Below are positions 25,601-34,599 of a stretch of DNA of 64,000 nt, in pieces (the first letter of the stretch is position 1; each line of letters opens with the position of its first letter). Location of the stretch: contig CM023539.1 of NCBI GenBank assembly GCA_013350335.1, positions 38,922,631 through 38,986,630 of the forward strand, read 5' to 3'. The translations under genes were made by a program, and so were the position numbers. The notes beneath the pieces are model-generated. The model ran no database searches and was not told the DNA's origin. It saw only the letters and a program-made list of their open reading frames with translations. This DNA is from Chimonanthus salicifolius. Lineage: Eukaryota > Streptophyta > Magnoliopsida > Laurales > Calycanthaceae.

Positions 25601-28600
25601 GTCCAAGCTCTTTCCAATAATTTAGTTGGATTTATTTTGTTAGAGTCTTTCTTAATAAGTTAGTATGATTAGTACATTAAGGAGATGTATAGTAGACTAG
25701 TTTGGAATTCTATTTGTTTTTTTTTATTCACCCTATTTTTTTTTTTTTAATTCGTCTATTGCGTATTTATAGAAGTCATGTAAGGGATGGTTGTATTCTG
25801 TTTTTGTTAATAAAGAGTTTTTTATTACTTGCATTTTGAGTGTTTTGGTGATTGTTGACCATAGAATTTGACTTCAAAAGATTTGGGTTGTGTGATGTGG
25901 GCATCGTCAATAGCACCATTTACAATAAAGAAGATCAAAATGAAGATGAGCCAAATTTAATTTACGAAGACAACCTCGCAGTGGCTTTCAACTCACAGGA
26001 AATTTTAGCGGAGCAGAAGTGGGCCCAAAATGGCTTCTGTTGGGGCCTGAAATGAACAATTTATTGGCTCATAATACTGGAGTAGTGGGTCGAGCCTCCA
26101 ACTCCATGAAATTTGGCCCAATCTAACCCAAATAAGTAGTCCATTTGCAGCCCACAAAGTGGAGTGACGAGAATCCAACTTGGCATGCCATTGCATGAGC
26201 CATGTCACCAACTCTCCCAATCTTTTTTTAGTTGCTTGGAATCCTTACAAACTTTGGAAGTCTCCAACGCATGGAGAGCGCTAAAATCTTGTCTCTCAAC
26301 GAAAATGGAACGAAATTTGCAAGCGATGGACGACAATGGAGAGAGATTTTTTGAGTTGAGTGATGCAGTTTCAAGAAGAGTCTTTAGCAAGTGTGCCTCT
26401 TGGGCTTCCTCTACCGCGGAATTCAGGAATATTTCGTTGAATGGCATTTTGCAAGCCTGGAAAGAATGTATTGACATAGCTTAAGATTTTTTCGTGTATT
26501 ATCCACTTCTAGTGCTGTTTTTTGGGTGCATTGGAGTCACAGTCTGTTTTCTTCTTTGTTTCGTTTCATTTTCTTCTGTATTTGCACCTCTGGTGCCTCC
26601 TTTTCTATTATTAATATAATCACCATTCAAAAAAAATGGAGAGAGAGATTTTAGTTCTCAGAACTTGCCCCACTCAAAAGCAAGTCAAAACTGTGTGCAT
26701 CATGAGGATTGAATGGAGAAGAATTAGGATCTAGGAAAGTAAATGTCGTGTAAATGAGGGTGGAGAATGACATGTAAATTCCTATGTTTTAGGATCTTTA
26801 GCAAAACCCAAGGAACCAATGATTGAATGGGTGTTTTCCATTTTCTTCACACGCCTAAACTCATGTATAAATATGTGGCATGGGTTCCATTTTATGCATC
26901 ATCCAATTCAACCAATAAAAAAATTATTTTGAAGGTTTCTCTCCATATTTAGTGAGTGTTTTATTTTAATTTGAATTTCATCAAATTACTTATCTTCAAT
27001 TAATTTTATGCTTGCCAATTTTCAATTAATTGATTGTGGATTGTTTGAATTTAATCCAGCAGCTTCAAATTAATTATTGCACATTTAATTGTGAGAACTT
27101 CAAATTGAAAATTGAAGCTTTTATCAATTTTATTCCGGTGAGAATTATTGACCTACGTGAGATTAGGACCTTTGATTTTTCTTGTTGAGTGAAATTGTTT
27201 GGATCCTCTAATCGATTTCTAGGGCTCTATGTAAAATTGGGCCGGATTTAGATTAGTTCCAGGTGATCAATTTGGTTTCCCACCATCTCTAGCTTTGAAT
27301 TTCCAGAGAGGTCAAATATTACATTTTATTGCGGATTCGTGTCATTTGACCTAGCCTCCAATTTTTCGATTGGAGCCTTTGGCCGAACCCAAATCCTGTG
27401 GCCGAACCTTCTTATGTTTGCTTTGAAGCTAGGCTACATCACTATGTCATGGGTGCCTTGATTTTTCTGGGATTGTCCAAGGCTAACCTGGATTATATCA
27501 ATGTTACTTTGATATCTCTAATATTTGAACCAATCAATGTCAATTTCTATATCTCAATTTATATATGTTTACTTTGAAACTGATTGGCTTTTCTTGCATG
27601 GATTCTTCATTATGTTGACATTTCAGAGACTACTTAAGGAATATCTGATATGGTTAGATTCTAGTAATGCTTGTGAAGGGAAGCGTCTTAAGGAGTCTTT
27701 TGAGAAAAGATGGCCAACATTAGTAAATTCACACAGCCAAATGCCTTCAGAAACCTATGGTTTGCTGGGAAAAGGAAAGGAACTTAGCTTGGAAGTGGTA
27801 AAGAACTTCAGCCCTAGTGCTGCTGCAAACCTCTTTGAACAGGAACTGCGCGAAGTGGTGAGTTTAATATTGATGTTAAAAAGTAGGTATTCTTTGTTCT
27901 AAAGAAAGAGGAAGGTCTCAAATGCCATTTCAAGCTATTCATGTGCTTATTTTTTCCCTCTTGTTTTCTGTAGAGAATGAAGCATGGATTTCTTCATTCT
28001 CTAAAACTTTCCAATCTCATATTTAATGTTGTCACATTTGAAAGATTTTTTTCTTTAAAATCCTAAATGAATGCGATTCAATTTCTACATCAGTTTCTCT
28101 TTTGATTCAAGTTTTGTGTAAAATACTTGAACCTTTGCTCTCAATGCATAGTTCATCGTCAAGTGCCATCTTATTTCTAGAGGAATTCTAGACTTGTTAA
28201 GGTTGAGATCATACTTACCTGATTTTCTTGTTCATGTGATATGATTGTGTGATAATGGTTTTGCTATGTCTACTTTGGAGTGTACCTGCTCTGCTATATA
28301 GGTGTAATTTGCGGTTATTCCTATCATTAAGAGTTCACTGTTTGGTTGTCAGTGGTGAGTTTATGGAACTCTTGATCCTTAGAATGGTCCAATCTTTCAA
28401 AAATGAGTGCAACTTCAACTTTTTGCATGAATTAGAGGGATCTTGATTTGAGGACATATGTTAAAATGTTCAGCTATATGAAGAAGGGAACTTTTGATCT
28501 CGGTTCCAAGAGGGATTTACCTTCCATCTAAGAAATGTGCTATTGCTTGAGAAAATTTTCCCCTGCCTGTACAAGGTTATCAGCCAGTCTACTCGTCATT

Positions 28601-31600
28601 GTTTGAGTTCTACTTCTTCACTCTACTTTGTCTAAATCAACTCCACAACTATAATGTCCTTTATCCCCTGAGGTGAAGTTTTGAAGGGACTTCTCCTTGT
28701 TCCATCTACTTGTAGCCCTCAATCCTTTGAACTGTCAGATTATCTCATCCTTTTTAAGAGCAGTGGATCTAGTGCCTAAAACTTTTTTGATATGTATTCT
28801 AATGTACAAAAGAACACTACTGTAATATTCATGGTGCATTTATGTTTTATTTATTTCACATGACCTGGGCATACATCTTCATACAATCCTGGAAATTCAG
28901 TAACTTTTGGTGATAAAAGTTCCATTCTTTATATGGTCACTGCAATTTATACCTTATTAGATAGATGGCTCTTGTAGGTGGATGTATTACATTGGCAAAT
29001 AGATTGAGAAAAATGGCATATTAGTTTTAAGGAAAAGAGCACAATTAACAAAAAAGTATTTTCAGTGAATGGCTTATGAGTATTCTTACTATTAAACATT
29101 GTCCTAACTCTGATGTGAAGTTTCCACATGCAACTTAGATTGCATGGTGGGATTTTCGGAGGATTCTATCCTGGAAATACAGATGAGTGGAAAGGTTTTA
29201 TAGGCATGAAGATGGAGTTCTAAGTCATTATTGGTAAGACGTCTTAAAATATATTGGTGGGCCACCAATAGACTCCTTGATCTTCATCAAGTTTCTACTG
29301 AACTGTAATTTTAAATCCAAATTGTGCTTTAGCAATATCCATAGCCTATCTCATATCTTGTACTTGCGAGACATGAGGCAACTCTTTCTTGCTATAATGC
29401 AATGCCTTTTTTATTATTTGATGAACATGATAATGAAATAACCATTCTATTTTGCTCATGAAACATGCCCCCTCTCAATTTTAGGTTTTAGGAACTTTTG
29501 GAGGACTGGGAGCTGCTGGGCTTTCTGCTTCTCTTCTAACATCTGTGCTACCAACCACATTGGAAGATCTACTTGCTTTGGGCCTTTGTTCTGCTGGCGG
29601 GTACAGACTGCCTTTTCTCCATGGGTTTAATATCACAATAGATTCTTATTTATTTGTTTTGCTGGTGTGTGGACACTGCTATCTCTATGAGATTTGATAG
29701 TATCATTCTCTCTAATTTATAATTCATGGAGGTTCAAATGGTAAAAAGTTCATCTATGCATGTTGGTGCAGGGTAATTCCTTGCTCACCAACATGTGACC
29801 ACTTTTTCACATGATGCCAGGGCCCTTCGGAAGGTCAATGTTTGACTATGGGGCCTACGAACGGATGACTCTGATGATGCAAATGGATGGATTGAACCAA
29901 TTTTTCAAATCCACTGGTGGATCAGTCTACAATTTAGTTTATCCATGGCTAGATTTATCTCTATCCATGGTCGGCTTTATTAGAAAGATGGAAAAGATCA
30001 TTATCCAACCTTGCTGAGATATAAAATAGATTTTGATGTATCCTTCTTCGTTGACATCCCATGATGTCCTTGTCAATGTTTGAGGATAGACTAAGAATGG
30101 TGATGGCAAGTAACATATCACCACTTTGAGGAAGGGATCAATTTAGGTAAAGAAAATATTATATCAAATTTTCATAGTAAATGAATGCCTAGATTCAAGT
30201 TAAAGAGCCAAAAAAGTATAGTATGTAAAATAGATTTGGAGAAAGCATATGACAATGTGGGTTTTGATTGTTAAGAAACATGCTTCATGTTTGAGTTTTG
30301 GTGTGAAGTGGAGATCATGGATGTTGAATTGGGTATCATCAACTCAAACTTTGATTTTGGTGAATGGCTCACCAAAAGGTTCTTTCTGTTTTAGGAGTCT
30401 TGAAACATGGTGATCTATTGTCACCATTCTTATTTGTGGTGGTAGGTCTTAGCAGAATTTCAAAAGGTGAAGCAGTTTCATTGCTTTTGAATTGGAGGCT
30501 CAGCTATTAATCTTGCAATTGCATTTTGTAGACAACATCATTACGTTTTGTGATGCAACAAGTTGACAAATGTAAAATGTCTCTAGATTAATGAAATGTT
30601 TTGAAGTGGCATTGGATTTAAAAATGAATGTTCAAAGAGTGCAACCATAGAAATGAGCCTTCAAGTCCATGGAGTCCAACGCTTAGCCTCTTTGATTGGC
30701 TGTGGGGTGGGATGTTTTCTTTTCAATCTTGGTCTTCCTCTCAGCAACCCTAAGTCTGCATCCATGTGGAGCCTTATCATAAGTTTTCAAAATAATTATA
30801 ATAAAAAAAAAGCTGTTTGGAGGAAGCCTTACTTTTAGTGGCCAAATGGAATTTATGAAAGCAACATTGGCCAATTTGCCAGTATGTTACATTTCTTTGT
30901 TTGAAGTTTCAATGAAGTAGCAAAAATGCTAGAAAAATTCCAAAGGATTTTTATAAGATGAGGCCGGGACCAAAAAAAGGATGTATTTTGTAACTTGCCA
31001 AATGGTTAATTTGCCATGGAAAATGGTGGCTTAGGGAGGGGAACACTGCAGAAAAATGGGTTCTTCTTTCAAAAATTTGGTGGTCATATCGTGAGGAGAG
31101 AGATGTTATCTGGTGAAAAGTGATAAAAAAGATTCATGCTGAGGATAGTGGGGTTTGAGATCTAGTGGATAGTGGGAGGAAAGGGGTTTCAAAGTTTTGG
31201 AGAGCTTTGTGTAAGTTTTGTGGCAAAAATTTGTGCGGTTCAACTTTAAGAGAGAATACAGGGATTTTGGGAGTATAGATGGGTGGAGGAACAAACAACC
31301 TAGATGTTGTGGATTCAAGTCCCATGGGAATTAGATAGGTAGGCAGCCCATGAAAATAATTTGCTAGGATCTAGTTTTCTTTTCTAGGAGTTTATAGCAT
31401 TACTAAATAAAAGGGGGCGATGATAAAGGACCATGTGGAATAGATTGGAGATCCAATGTAATGGGAACTAATATTGAGAATGGAATGGGAATTAATGTTG
31501 AGAGAAAATCTAATGGACTATGAAATCCCCCAAGTGGAAGCACTCTCTAATGTGATAAAAGATGCATTGACAATTAAGGGGGGAGAGGAAGAGGATAGCA

Positions 31601-34423
31601 AAGGTTGTGTTAATGCGCCCAATGTGGTTTTTGCGAGCATACTTATTGTTTCCATGAATAAACTGAACGCTCACATTTTGATGTAGGTCAAGCTGGTAGC
31701 TCCGGTCCACACTTGCACTACAGTTGAAACCAAATTAAACCTTAGACTCTGATAAGGCTTAAATGGTTTGTTTGAAGTTTGACTTAATAGATACTAGTGA
31801 GGTTAACAAACTCAATTTGAATGCAAATCCAAAAAACAACCAATGATTATCATGATTTGAAATTAACTTTACTGCCCGTTTGACTCAAAAATCAAATAAG
31901 AATTTAAACCAAGACTTGAGATGGTTGTATGCGGGATAGCACCAAACCAAAATCAAATTTAATTCGTGAACTTGAAGTAGTTATTTGCTATTAATACATA
32001 TCCCAAATCAAGTTAATATGGGCCGAATTTTGGACTGCAAAATTTGATAAGAAATTCAACACGGATCTGTTACTTAACCGAATTTGGACATATGGATTAC
32101 TTGCAATCAAACAAAGTTTATTACAAACATAAACTAGTACAAATCAAGACTGACTTGATATAACACCAAGTCCAACTATTGGACTTCAAGTCTTCATAGT
32201 CTTCACACAAGATTTCAATCTCACACACACAATTACATGCTGCTCTTCAATGTTGGCAAGCATTGGTATTTATAGACTACAAATGTTAACTACCTAAAAC
32301 TACTAATTTGAAATCCATCCATCCATCACCAACGCCCTTTGGATCTAATGGCTGAAATTGAATGTGCAAAAACTACCAATAACCATCATTTTTAATCCAT
32401 CCGTCCATCAGCAGCTTCTTCTCAATCCAATGGTTGAAATTTAAATCTCCAACAACTCCCAATAACCACCAATGGTCAAATTTGAATTTGATTTCCAATA
32501 ATCACCAACGGTTAAATTTAAATTTGAATTCCAACTACCAATGCTAGGTGGCAATCCAAGTGTGCTTGAATCCAGCAATGGATTTGTGCAATGTGGATTG
32601 GATGGTTGTGGATCCTCCAACCATCAGCAGCTTCTTCTCAATCCAATGGTTGAAATTTAAATCTCCAACAACTCCCAATAACCACCAATGGTCAAATTTG
32701 AATTTGATTTCCAATAACCACCAACGGTTAAATTTAAATTTGAATTCCAACTACCAATGCTAGGTAGCAATCCAAGTGTGCTTGAATCCACCAATGGATT
32801 TGTGCAATGTGGATTGGATGGTTGTGGATCCTCCAATGAAATCACGCCAAGTGGATTGTTGGTTGCTTGGCTTCTCCAATGAAAACATGCCAAGTGGATT
32901 GTTGGTTGCTTGGCTCTTCCAATGAGATCATGCCATGTGGATTGAATGGTTATTTGGTTCCTCCAATGAAGAGACACCACATCTTTTGGACGCCTCCAAT
33001 GAGAACATGCCAAGTGGCTAGGTCAAATGGCACACAACACATGTGCTACTCTCCATTGGAAACATGCCAAGTGGCTAGGTCAAATGTCACACAACATATG
33101 TGCTATTCTCCAAGGGAAACATGCCAAGTGGCTAGATCACATGTCATCACTAGTAGGTGTGCAAGTTAGCAAAGGATGGTTTCAACTTGGCAGCTTAATT
33201 TGGACAGCCACCCCTTATCCCAGCTTGCTCGAACTGGTCGTAGTAACCTCGTCTGCCCCGTCCAATGGTGAACTAGTGTGTGAAACTGTGAGTTGGTCCG
33301 GATGTCCTCATCACATTTGTTTCCCCTCCAATGCAATTTTAAAATCTTTAGCTCCTCCAAGGGTAGAGGCATTTGATTGAATAGTAGCTTCTGAGAAAAT
33401 CTTGGCTTGCATAACCTTAGAACCATTTATTTAATATTCCTAATGTTTGTTTTCTTCATTGGTGCTTTGAGGACTCCATTGATCATTTATTCATCCATTG
33501 CCCAGTCTCATATCTTTTATGGATGGCGTTGTCTTCCATGTTCAGTTTTTATGGGACCTATCCCTAGTTCTTTCTGGTCTCTCCTTAATGTATGGGAACA
33601 TTGACCCATTAGCAAGAAAGATAATGTATTACAAAAAACTTTGTCATTAGCAATAGCTTGTGAAGTGCAGAAAGAATGCAATAGAAGAATTTCATGGGAG
33701 TCTAGACATGAGCTGTCTTGTGAATTCATGTGATTAATGCTAGATTGTTGCAAAATGATGATCCACGTGCTCATTCAGAACGCATGCAAAATGATATCTG
33801 GCATCAATATTCATCCATTAATCTAATGTCAACATGTATGACATGTGATATCTGTGACTGCTGTTCCTCTTTTGCATTTGTTGCTGTTTCATCATTTCTG
33901 TATATATCATCAACGAAATTTGGAATCATATTCTTTTGATTGCCGTTAACCTAGTTTGCTCCATGTGGACGGTAAAAGCATCTCTGAATTAAGTTTATTT
34001 GATTTGTGGAATTCCAGTTTATGTCTGACCAAGACCACTTGCATAAATGGAGACATACCCATGTGCATACTTAATCTAGTTTTCTTGAACAATTTAGTTT
34101 CATTTTATGGAGAGCTAATGGCATTCTGTGTTTTCAATAGTTTTTTGGCAATCTCAAATTTCCCAACCCGTCGAAAGGAAGTGGCAGACAAGGTGAAAAG
34201 GGCTGCACTTGCCTTGGAGCGTGAGCTCAAAGAAGCCATGCACAATGATCTCTTGCAGACACTCAAGAATCTAGAAGGCGTGGTTGAACTCCTAGCAAGG
34301 CCTTATCAGGACGCAGCACAACATAGACTTAACAGGATGCTGGAGATTCAAGAGGAGTTGTCAAATGTTGAGAGAAAGCTGCGATCGTTGCAGGTTGAAA
34401 TCCAAAACCTTCACATTGCTTGA
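5021..34423 (+). CDS. FZL: FZL, chloroplast dynamin-like GTPase (3' portion, 8 exons)
   Basis: Exons 5021-5218, 6216-6347, 16473-16559, 17295-17735, 17922-18089, 27627-27857, 29485-29600 and 34141-34423 all have AG acceptors and GT donors and join in one frame to 551 codons plus TGA. The product matches plant FZL (FZO-like), a dynamin/mitofusin-related GTPase of thylakoid and envelope membranes needed for normal thylakoid architecture. G1 is [10 protein letters not shown]2 lies in PTTNEIT, G3 is DTPG and G4 is NKSD. A helical stalk follows, then a glycine/alanine/leucine-rich hydrophobic stretch encoded by exons 7-8, then a charged coiled coil ending NLHIA. Arabidopsis FZL is about 900 residues, so the transit peptide and roughly the first 40% lie upstream of the window. 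The first seven visible introns' junctions are phase 0 except the last, which is phase 2. Introns hold mostly transposons. No frame break is seen, so the gene is probably functional. Confidence 0.95.
6216..6347 (+). CDS. FZL: FZL exon 2: G3 motif
   Basis: 44 codons, phase 0. The acceptor is GAAACAG; the exon starts at an ATG that is internal ([10 protein letters not shown]), not a start codon. It carries the G3 DTPG motif and [18 protein letters not shown], and ends PLTESE before donor GTATAT. Confidence 0.95.
6740..7330 (-). mobile_element. Ty1-copia RNase H relic
   Basis: Minus-strand reading near 7260-7190 gives HLDVSVYTDANWVG, the copia segment that opens the RNase H domain. Near 6960-6860 it gives [17 protein letters not shown], the conserved RTKHIE-D-H-FI-EK block, and near 6800 [11 protein letters not shown]. 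Stops and shifts interrupt it. It is distinct from the copia piece at the left edge of the window. Confidence 0.85.
7440..7720 (-). mobile_element. RTE-type LINE relic, C-terminal end
   Basis: Minus-strand reading around 7590-7540 gives [15 protein letters not shown]. The string LRWFGHVxRR is the hallmark of the C-terminal region of plant RTE-clade LINEs. The rest is too decayed to place. Confidence 0.7.
7975..9960 (-). mobile_element. LTR-like retroelement fragment hosting a TRIM
   Basis: On the minus strand a GGGCCC-rich stretch is followed by a TATA box (TATAAATTC, 8591-8583) and then a long AT-rich leader without clear genes, the layout of U3, promoter and R/U5-leader of a retroelement. 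Ends are not defined. The complete TRIM at 9076-9564 lies within it. An old host promoter region is the alternative. Confidence 0.45.
9076..9564 (+). mobile_element. Complete TRIM retroelement (489 bp)
   Basis: Two LTRs, 9076-9264 and 9363-9564, start TGCAATA-CCCGCCCATAG and end CGTTACA. The 98-bp internal part begins with a primer-binding site TGGTATCAGAGC (9267-9278), complementary to the 3' end of initiator tRNA-Met, and ends with the purine tract AAGGGGGTAGG. Each LTR holds GTCCCAYATTG and a TATATAAGTGG box. Flanks TGACC and CGACC are a 5-bp target duplication with one change. No coding capacity, as expected for terminal-repeat retrotransposons in miniature. Confidence 0.92.
10040..10420 (-). 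mobile_element. LINE 3' relic with RNase H-like end
   Basis: Minus-strand reading near 10290-10220 gives [14 protein letters not shown], matching the last block of LINE-encoded RNase H (usual form REANxVAHxLAK). It continues toward a 3' end that reads TTATTAAAAGTATTCTC before a short A-rich tail. Stops are present. Confidence 0.65.
10920..11290. repeat. Tandem repeat, about three units of ~120 bp
   Basis: Recurrent blocks such as CTTCCAAACACAA (10967, 11089, degenerate at 11209), GATCATGACTTGGGA and ATGGATCAAAAGATA recur every 120-122 bp. Units are diverged. No coding sense was found. Confidence 0.75.
11460..12540 (+). mobile_element. RTE-type LINE reverse-transcriptase relic
   Basis: Plus-strand frames give the reverse-transcriptase blocks in order: [13 protein letters not shown] (11615-11655), [11 protein letters not shown] (11758-11790), NQFGFMLGK (11900), [20 protein letters not shown] (12110-12170), and [17 protein letters not shown] (12262-12312) with the catalytic VDD. 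The order and the TNVRxxCG block fit the RTE clade. Many stops and shifts. Confidence 0.88.
12892..15094 (+). mobile_element. Non-autonomous LTR retrotransposon (2.2 kb)
   Basis: LTRs at 12892-13249 and about 14774-15094 are highly alike, both with GATGTAATTAGGATTC, a TATA region, and CTGCCGATAG near the end. The left LTR opens TGATGTAGGA and closes GCATCA, followed at 13252 by TGGTATCCAGAG, a degenerate tRNA-Met primer site. The right LTR lacks its first ~50 bp. Flanks ACTAG (12887-12891) and ATTAG (15095-15099) suit a 5-bp duplication with one change. Internal sequence has no pol; frame 14415-14618 ([20 protein letters not shown]) may be a gag start. Confidence 0.88.
16473..16559 (+). CDS. 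FZL: FZL exon 3: G4 motif
   Basis: 29 codons, phase 0, acceptor TTTCAG, reading [20 protein letters not shown] then SDLYQNDFE, so it carries the G4 NKSD base-specificity motif. The donor is GTTTTG, a weak splice donor compared with the others in this gene. Confidence 0.93.
16615..16835 (-). mobile_element. tRNA-derived SINE with CA-repeat tail
   Basis: On the minus strand 16813-16737 resembles a tRNA-derived head: A-box-like TAGCGCAGTTGGCTTGAGC and B-box-like GGTTTGACTCT at the expected spacing. It is followed by a compound (TG)n tract on that strand, seen on plus as (CA/AC)n blocks at 16619-16712 broken twice by CCCTCGTGTATC. The repeat is probably the expanded SINE tail. It begins about 60 bp past the exon 3 donor of FZL. 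Confidence 0.65.
17295..17735 (+). CDS. FZL: FZL exon 4: end of G domain and stalk start
   Basis: 147 codons, phase 0, acceptor TTGTAG, donor GTACTA. Begins [16 protein letters not shown], includes [14 protein letters not shown] (G5 region) and then the helical segment [19 protein letters not shown] to WRKQMSSL. Match to plant FZL is continuous. Confidence 0.95.
17922..18089 (+). CDS. FZL: FZL exon 5: stalk
   Basis: 56 codons, phase 0, acceptor CTTGCAG, strong donor GTAAGT. Reads [11 protein letters not shown] through [20 protein letters not shown] to NPALSDLN, part of the helical bundle after the G domain. Confidence 0.95.
18188..18214. repeat. Perfect 10-bp stem hairpin
   Basis: TGCACCATGA and TCATGGTGCA are perfect reverse complements separated by 7 bases. 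It lies in an intron just upstream of a T-rich run. No element ends were found around it. Confidence 0.7.
19320..20124 (-). mobile_element. LTR-like fragment
   Basis: On the minus strand it begins TGATGTAGGACACGG at 20124, the same opening as the LTR at 12892 (TGATGTAGGACACGA), and has a TATA-like CTTATAAATACG followed by AATAAAAAG. Toward 19450 it becomes a purine/pyrimidine-biased leader (poly-GA on plus). The left end and a target duplication could not be fixed, so it may be a solo LTR or an LTR with a leader. Confidence 0.55.
20195..20925 (-). mobile_element. LINE reverse-transcriptase relic
   Basis: Minus-strand frames read, from 20900 down, [10 protein letters not shown], then [25 protein letters not shown] (a decayed FADD box) and [14 protein letters not shown], the standard order of L1-type reverse transcriptase. 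Near 20400-20230 there is [19 protein letters not shown], matching the VGxGxxxxFW region further downstream. FADM in place of FADD shows loss of a catalytic residue. Confidence 0.82.
21595..23038. mobile_element. Mutator-like inverted-repeat element with tRNA-like arms
   Basis: A 1,444-bp element whose ends read GGGATATCTTGCGGAAAATA at the left and GGGATATTTTGCAGAAAATA on the opposite strand at the right. The arms stay alignable for over 300 bp and, with inner subrepeats, for about 460 bp. Each arm carries a tRNA-like segment (left 21826-21896, right 22689-22755). The centre is a run of ~140-160 bp subrepeats, the first inverted relative to the rest. Flanking 9-mers GTTGTTATT and TTTGTTTTT agree at 7 of 9 positions, the duplication length of Mutator elements. 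No transposase. Confidence 0.8.
21940..22600. repeat. Inner subrepeat array of the Mutator-like element
   Basis: Units marked by TTTGTCCAAGCC-like starts at about 22131, 22270, 22433 and 22574 run on plus; 21940-22060 holds the same unit inverted. Each has GGGCTCGGGCTTTTA and GGGCTTAAAAGC-like palindromic parts. Confidence 0.8.
24140..24520 (+). mobile_element. LINE 3' end relic
   Basis: Frame at 24225-24290 reads [20 protein letters not shown], like the WxxWxERNxRIF block that follows the zinc-binding region at the C terminus of plant L1-type LINEs. It runs to a TTATTATTATTAAAATT end. No other domain remains. Confidence 0.55.
25600..25850 (+). mobile_element. LTR-like fragment
   Basis: Contains GTATTTATAGAAG (TATA-like) followed about 50 bp later by GTTAATAAAGAG (poly-A signal), an arrangement common in short plant LTRs, after T-rich sequence. 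No partner copy or ends were found. Confidence 0.35.
26220..26640 (+). mobile_element. LINE 3' end relic with poly-A
   Basis: An open frame at 26164-26484 ends [20 protein letters not shown] then QAWKECI, similar to the last residues of some plant LINE proteins. A T-rich 3' part ends ATTATTAATATAATC followed by an A8 run at 26629. Assignment rests on these weak resemblances. Confidence 0.45.
26740..27420 (+). mobile_element. LTR/leader-like fragment
   Basis: A TATA box (TATAAAT, 26866-26872) is followed by an AT-rich non-coding leader dense in AATTAATT, much like the minus-strand sequence at 7975-8600. No primer site or ends were identified. It lies about 200 bp upstream of FZL exon 6. Confidence 0.4.
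27627..27857 (+). CDS. FZL: FZL exon 6: stalk
   Basis: 77 codons, phase 0, acceptor TTTCAG, donor GTGAGT. Starts [18 protein letters not shown], contains [19 protein letters not shown] and ends FEQELREV. Continuous with the preceding exon in the plant FZL alignment. Confidence 0.95.
27858..29484 (+). other. FZL: FZL intron of 1,627 bp, no feature seen
   Basis: GTGAGT to TTTTAG. AT-rich; no transposon motif, tandem repeat or RNA gene was recognised in it. Confidence 0.85.
29485..29600 (+). CDS. FZL: FZL exon 7: hydrophobic membrane segment
   Basis: 116 bp, phase 0 in and phase 2 out; acceptor TTTTAG, donor GTACAG. Reads [18 protein letters not shown] then [20 protein letters not shown]. With the first residues of the next exon it forms the paired hydrophobic segments that anchor FZL in chloroplast membranes. 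Confidence 0.95.
30180..31680 (+). mobile_element. L1-type LINE relic, reverse-transcriptase part
   Basis: Frames in order: [11 protein letters not shown] (30220-30255), a VNGSPKGSF equivalent (30360-30390), an SPFLFVVV equivalent near 30420-30445, [15 protein letters not shown] (30510-30555; FVDN replaces FADD), then a decayed connection region. The 3' part of the same LINE seems to resume at about 33200 beyond an LTR-like insertion. It lies in the last FZL intron. Confidence 0.82.
32405..32836. repeat. Tandem duplication, two 216-bp units
   Basis: 32405-32620 and 32621-32836 are nearly identical (both open CCATCAGCAGCTTCTTCTCA). They lie in what would be the U3 part of the LTR-like insertion. 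Confidence 0.93.
32829..33150. repeat. Minisatellite with ACATGCCAAGTGG core
   Basis: About seven units of roughly 45-62 bp share CTCCAATGARAWCATGCCA and AGTGG. Two subtypes occur: an early one with GATTGTTGGTTGCTTGG and a later one with GCTAGGTCAAATG. It directly follows the 216-bp duplication. Confidence 0.85.
33200..33800 (+). mobile_element. LINE zinc-binding 3' part
   Basis: Frames read [13 protein letters not shown], stop, [10 protein letters not shown] (33340-33412), then [20 protein letters not shown] followed by CP (33440-33503), the CxxC-x-HLFxHC zinc-binding block of plant LINE reverse transcriptases, then LLWMALSS. It is the likely continuation of the LINE at 30180-31680. Confidence 0.82.
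34141..34423 (+). CDS. FZL: FZL last exon: membrane segment end and coiled coil
   Basis: Acceptor TTCAATAG ends at 34140. The first base completes a glycine codon, then [18 protein letters not shown], a long charged helix ([38 protein letters not shown]) and the end [11 protein letters not shown] before TGA at 34421. This is the C-terminal coiled coil typical of FZL. Confidence 0.96.
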
Positions 34424-34574
34424 AACTTCTCTATTCATCATCAAGAAATCGAGTAATATCCACACTATCTACCCATCTTTCATTTGTTTTCACTTTTCTA
34501 CCATTTTATACTGCATTCTTTCATGTGTCTTTATTGCCCATTTAAATTTTAGATAGTACAGGTGACGGAAGCCA

Positions 34575-34580
34575 AATAAA
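34575..34580 (+). promoter_or_regulatory. FZL: Poly-A signal for FZL
   Basis: AATAAA 152 bases after the stop codon, followed by T-rich sequence. Position and motif suit the 3' end of the FZL transcript. Confidence 0.55.
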
Positions 34581-34599
34581 GATTGGGAGCTGTCACAGG

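Larger units (their letters stand above)
18090..27626 (+). other. FZL: FZL intron of 9,537 bp
   Basis: Starts GTAAGT and ends CATTTCAG. It contains an LTR fragment, LINE relics on both strands and a Mutator-like element nested in a degenerate LTR pair. Stretches 18215-19320, 20930-21370, 24530-25600 and 25850-26220 hold nothing recognised except a short hairpin near 18188 and a CT run near 24505. Confidence 0.9.
31690..33180 (-). mobile_element. LTR-like insertion in LINE, with U3 tandem repeats
   Basis: On the minus strand a repeat-rich stretch is followed by a TATA box (CTATAAATACC, near 32275-32265), then GTAATAAAC near 32120 as a poly-A signal, and near 31765 CTTATCAGAGTC, resembling a decayed tRNA-Met primer site. 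LINE sequence lies on both sides. Exact ends and a target duplication were not established. Confidence 0.6.

Noticed and set aside
31682..33376. TTTGA at 31677-31681 and 33372-33376 as the duplication of the LTR-like insertion
   Set aside because: LINE coding sequence (APPRVEAF) already reads continuously across the right-hand copy, so the LTR must end further left; the match is probably chance.
32867..33380. Repetitive open frames with CQVARSN-type repeats
   Set aside because: They translate the minisatellite and the edge of the LINE; not a protein gene.
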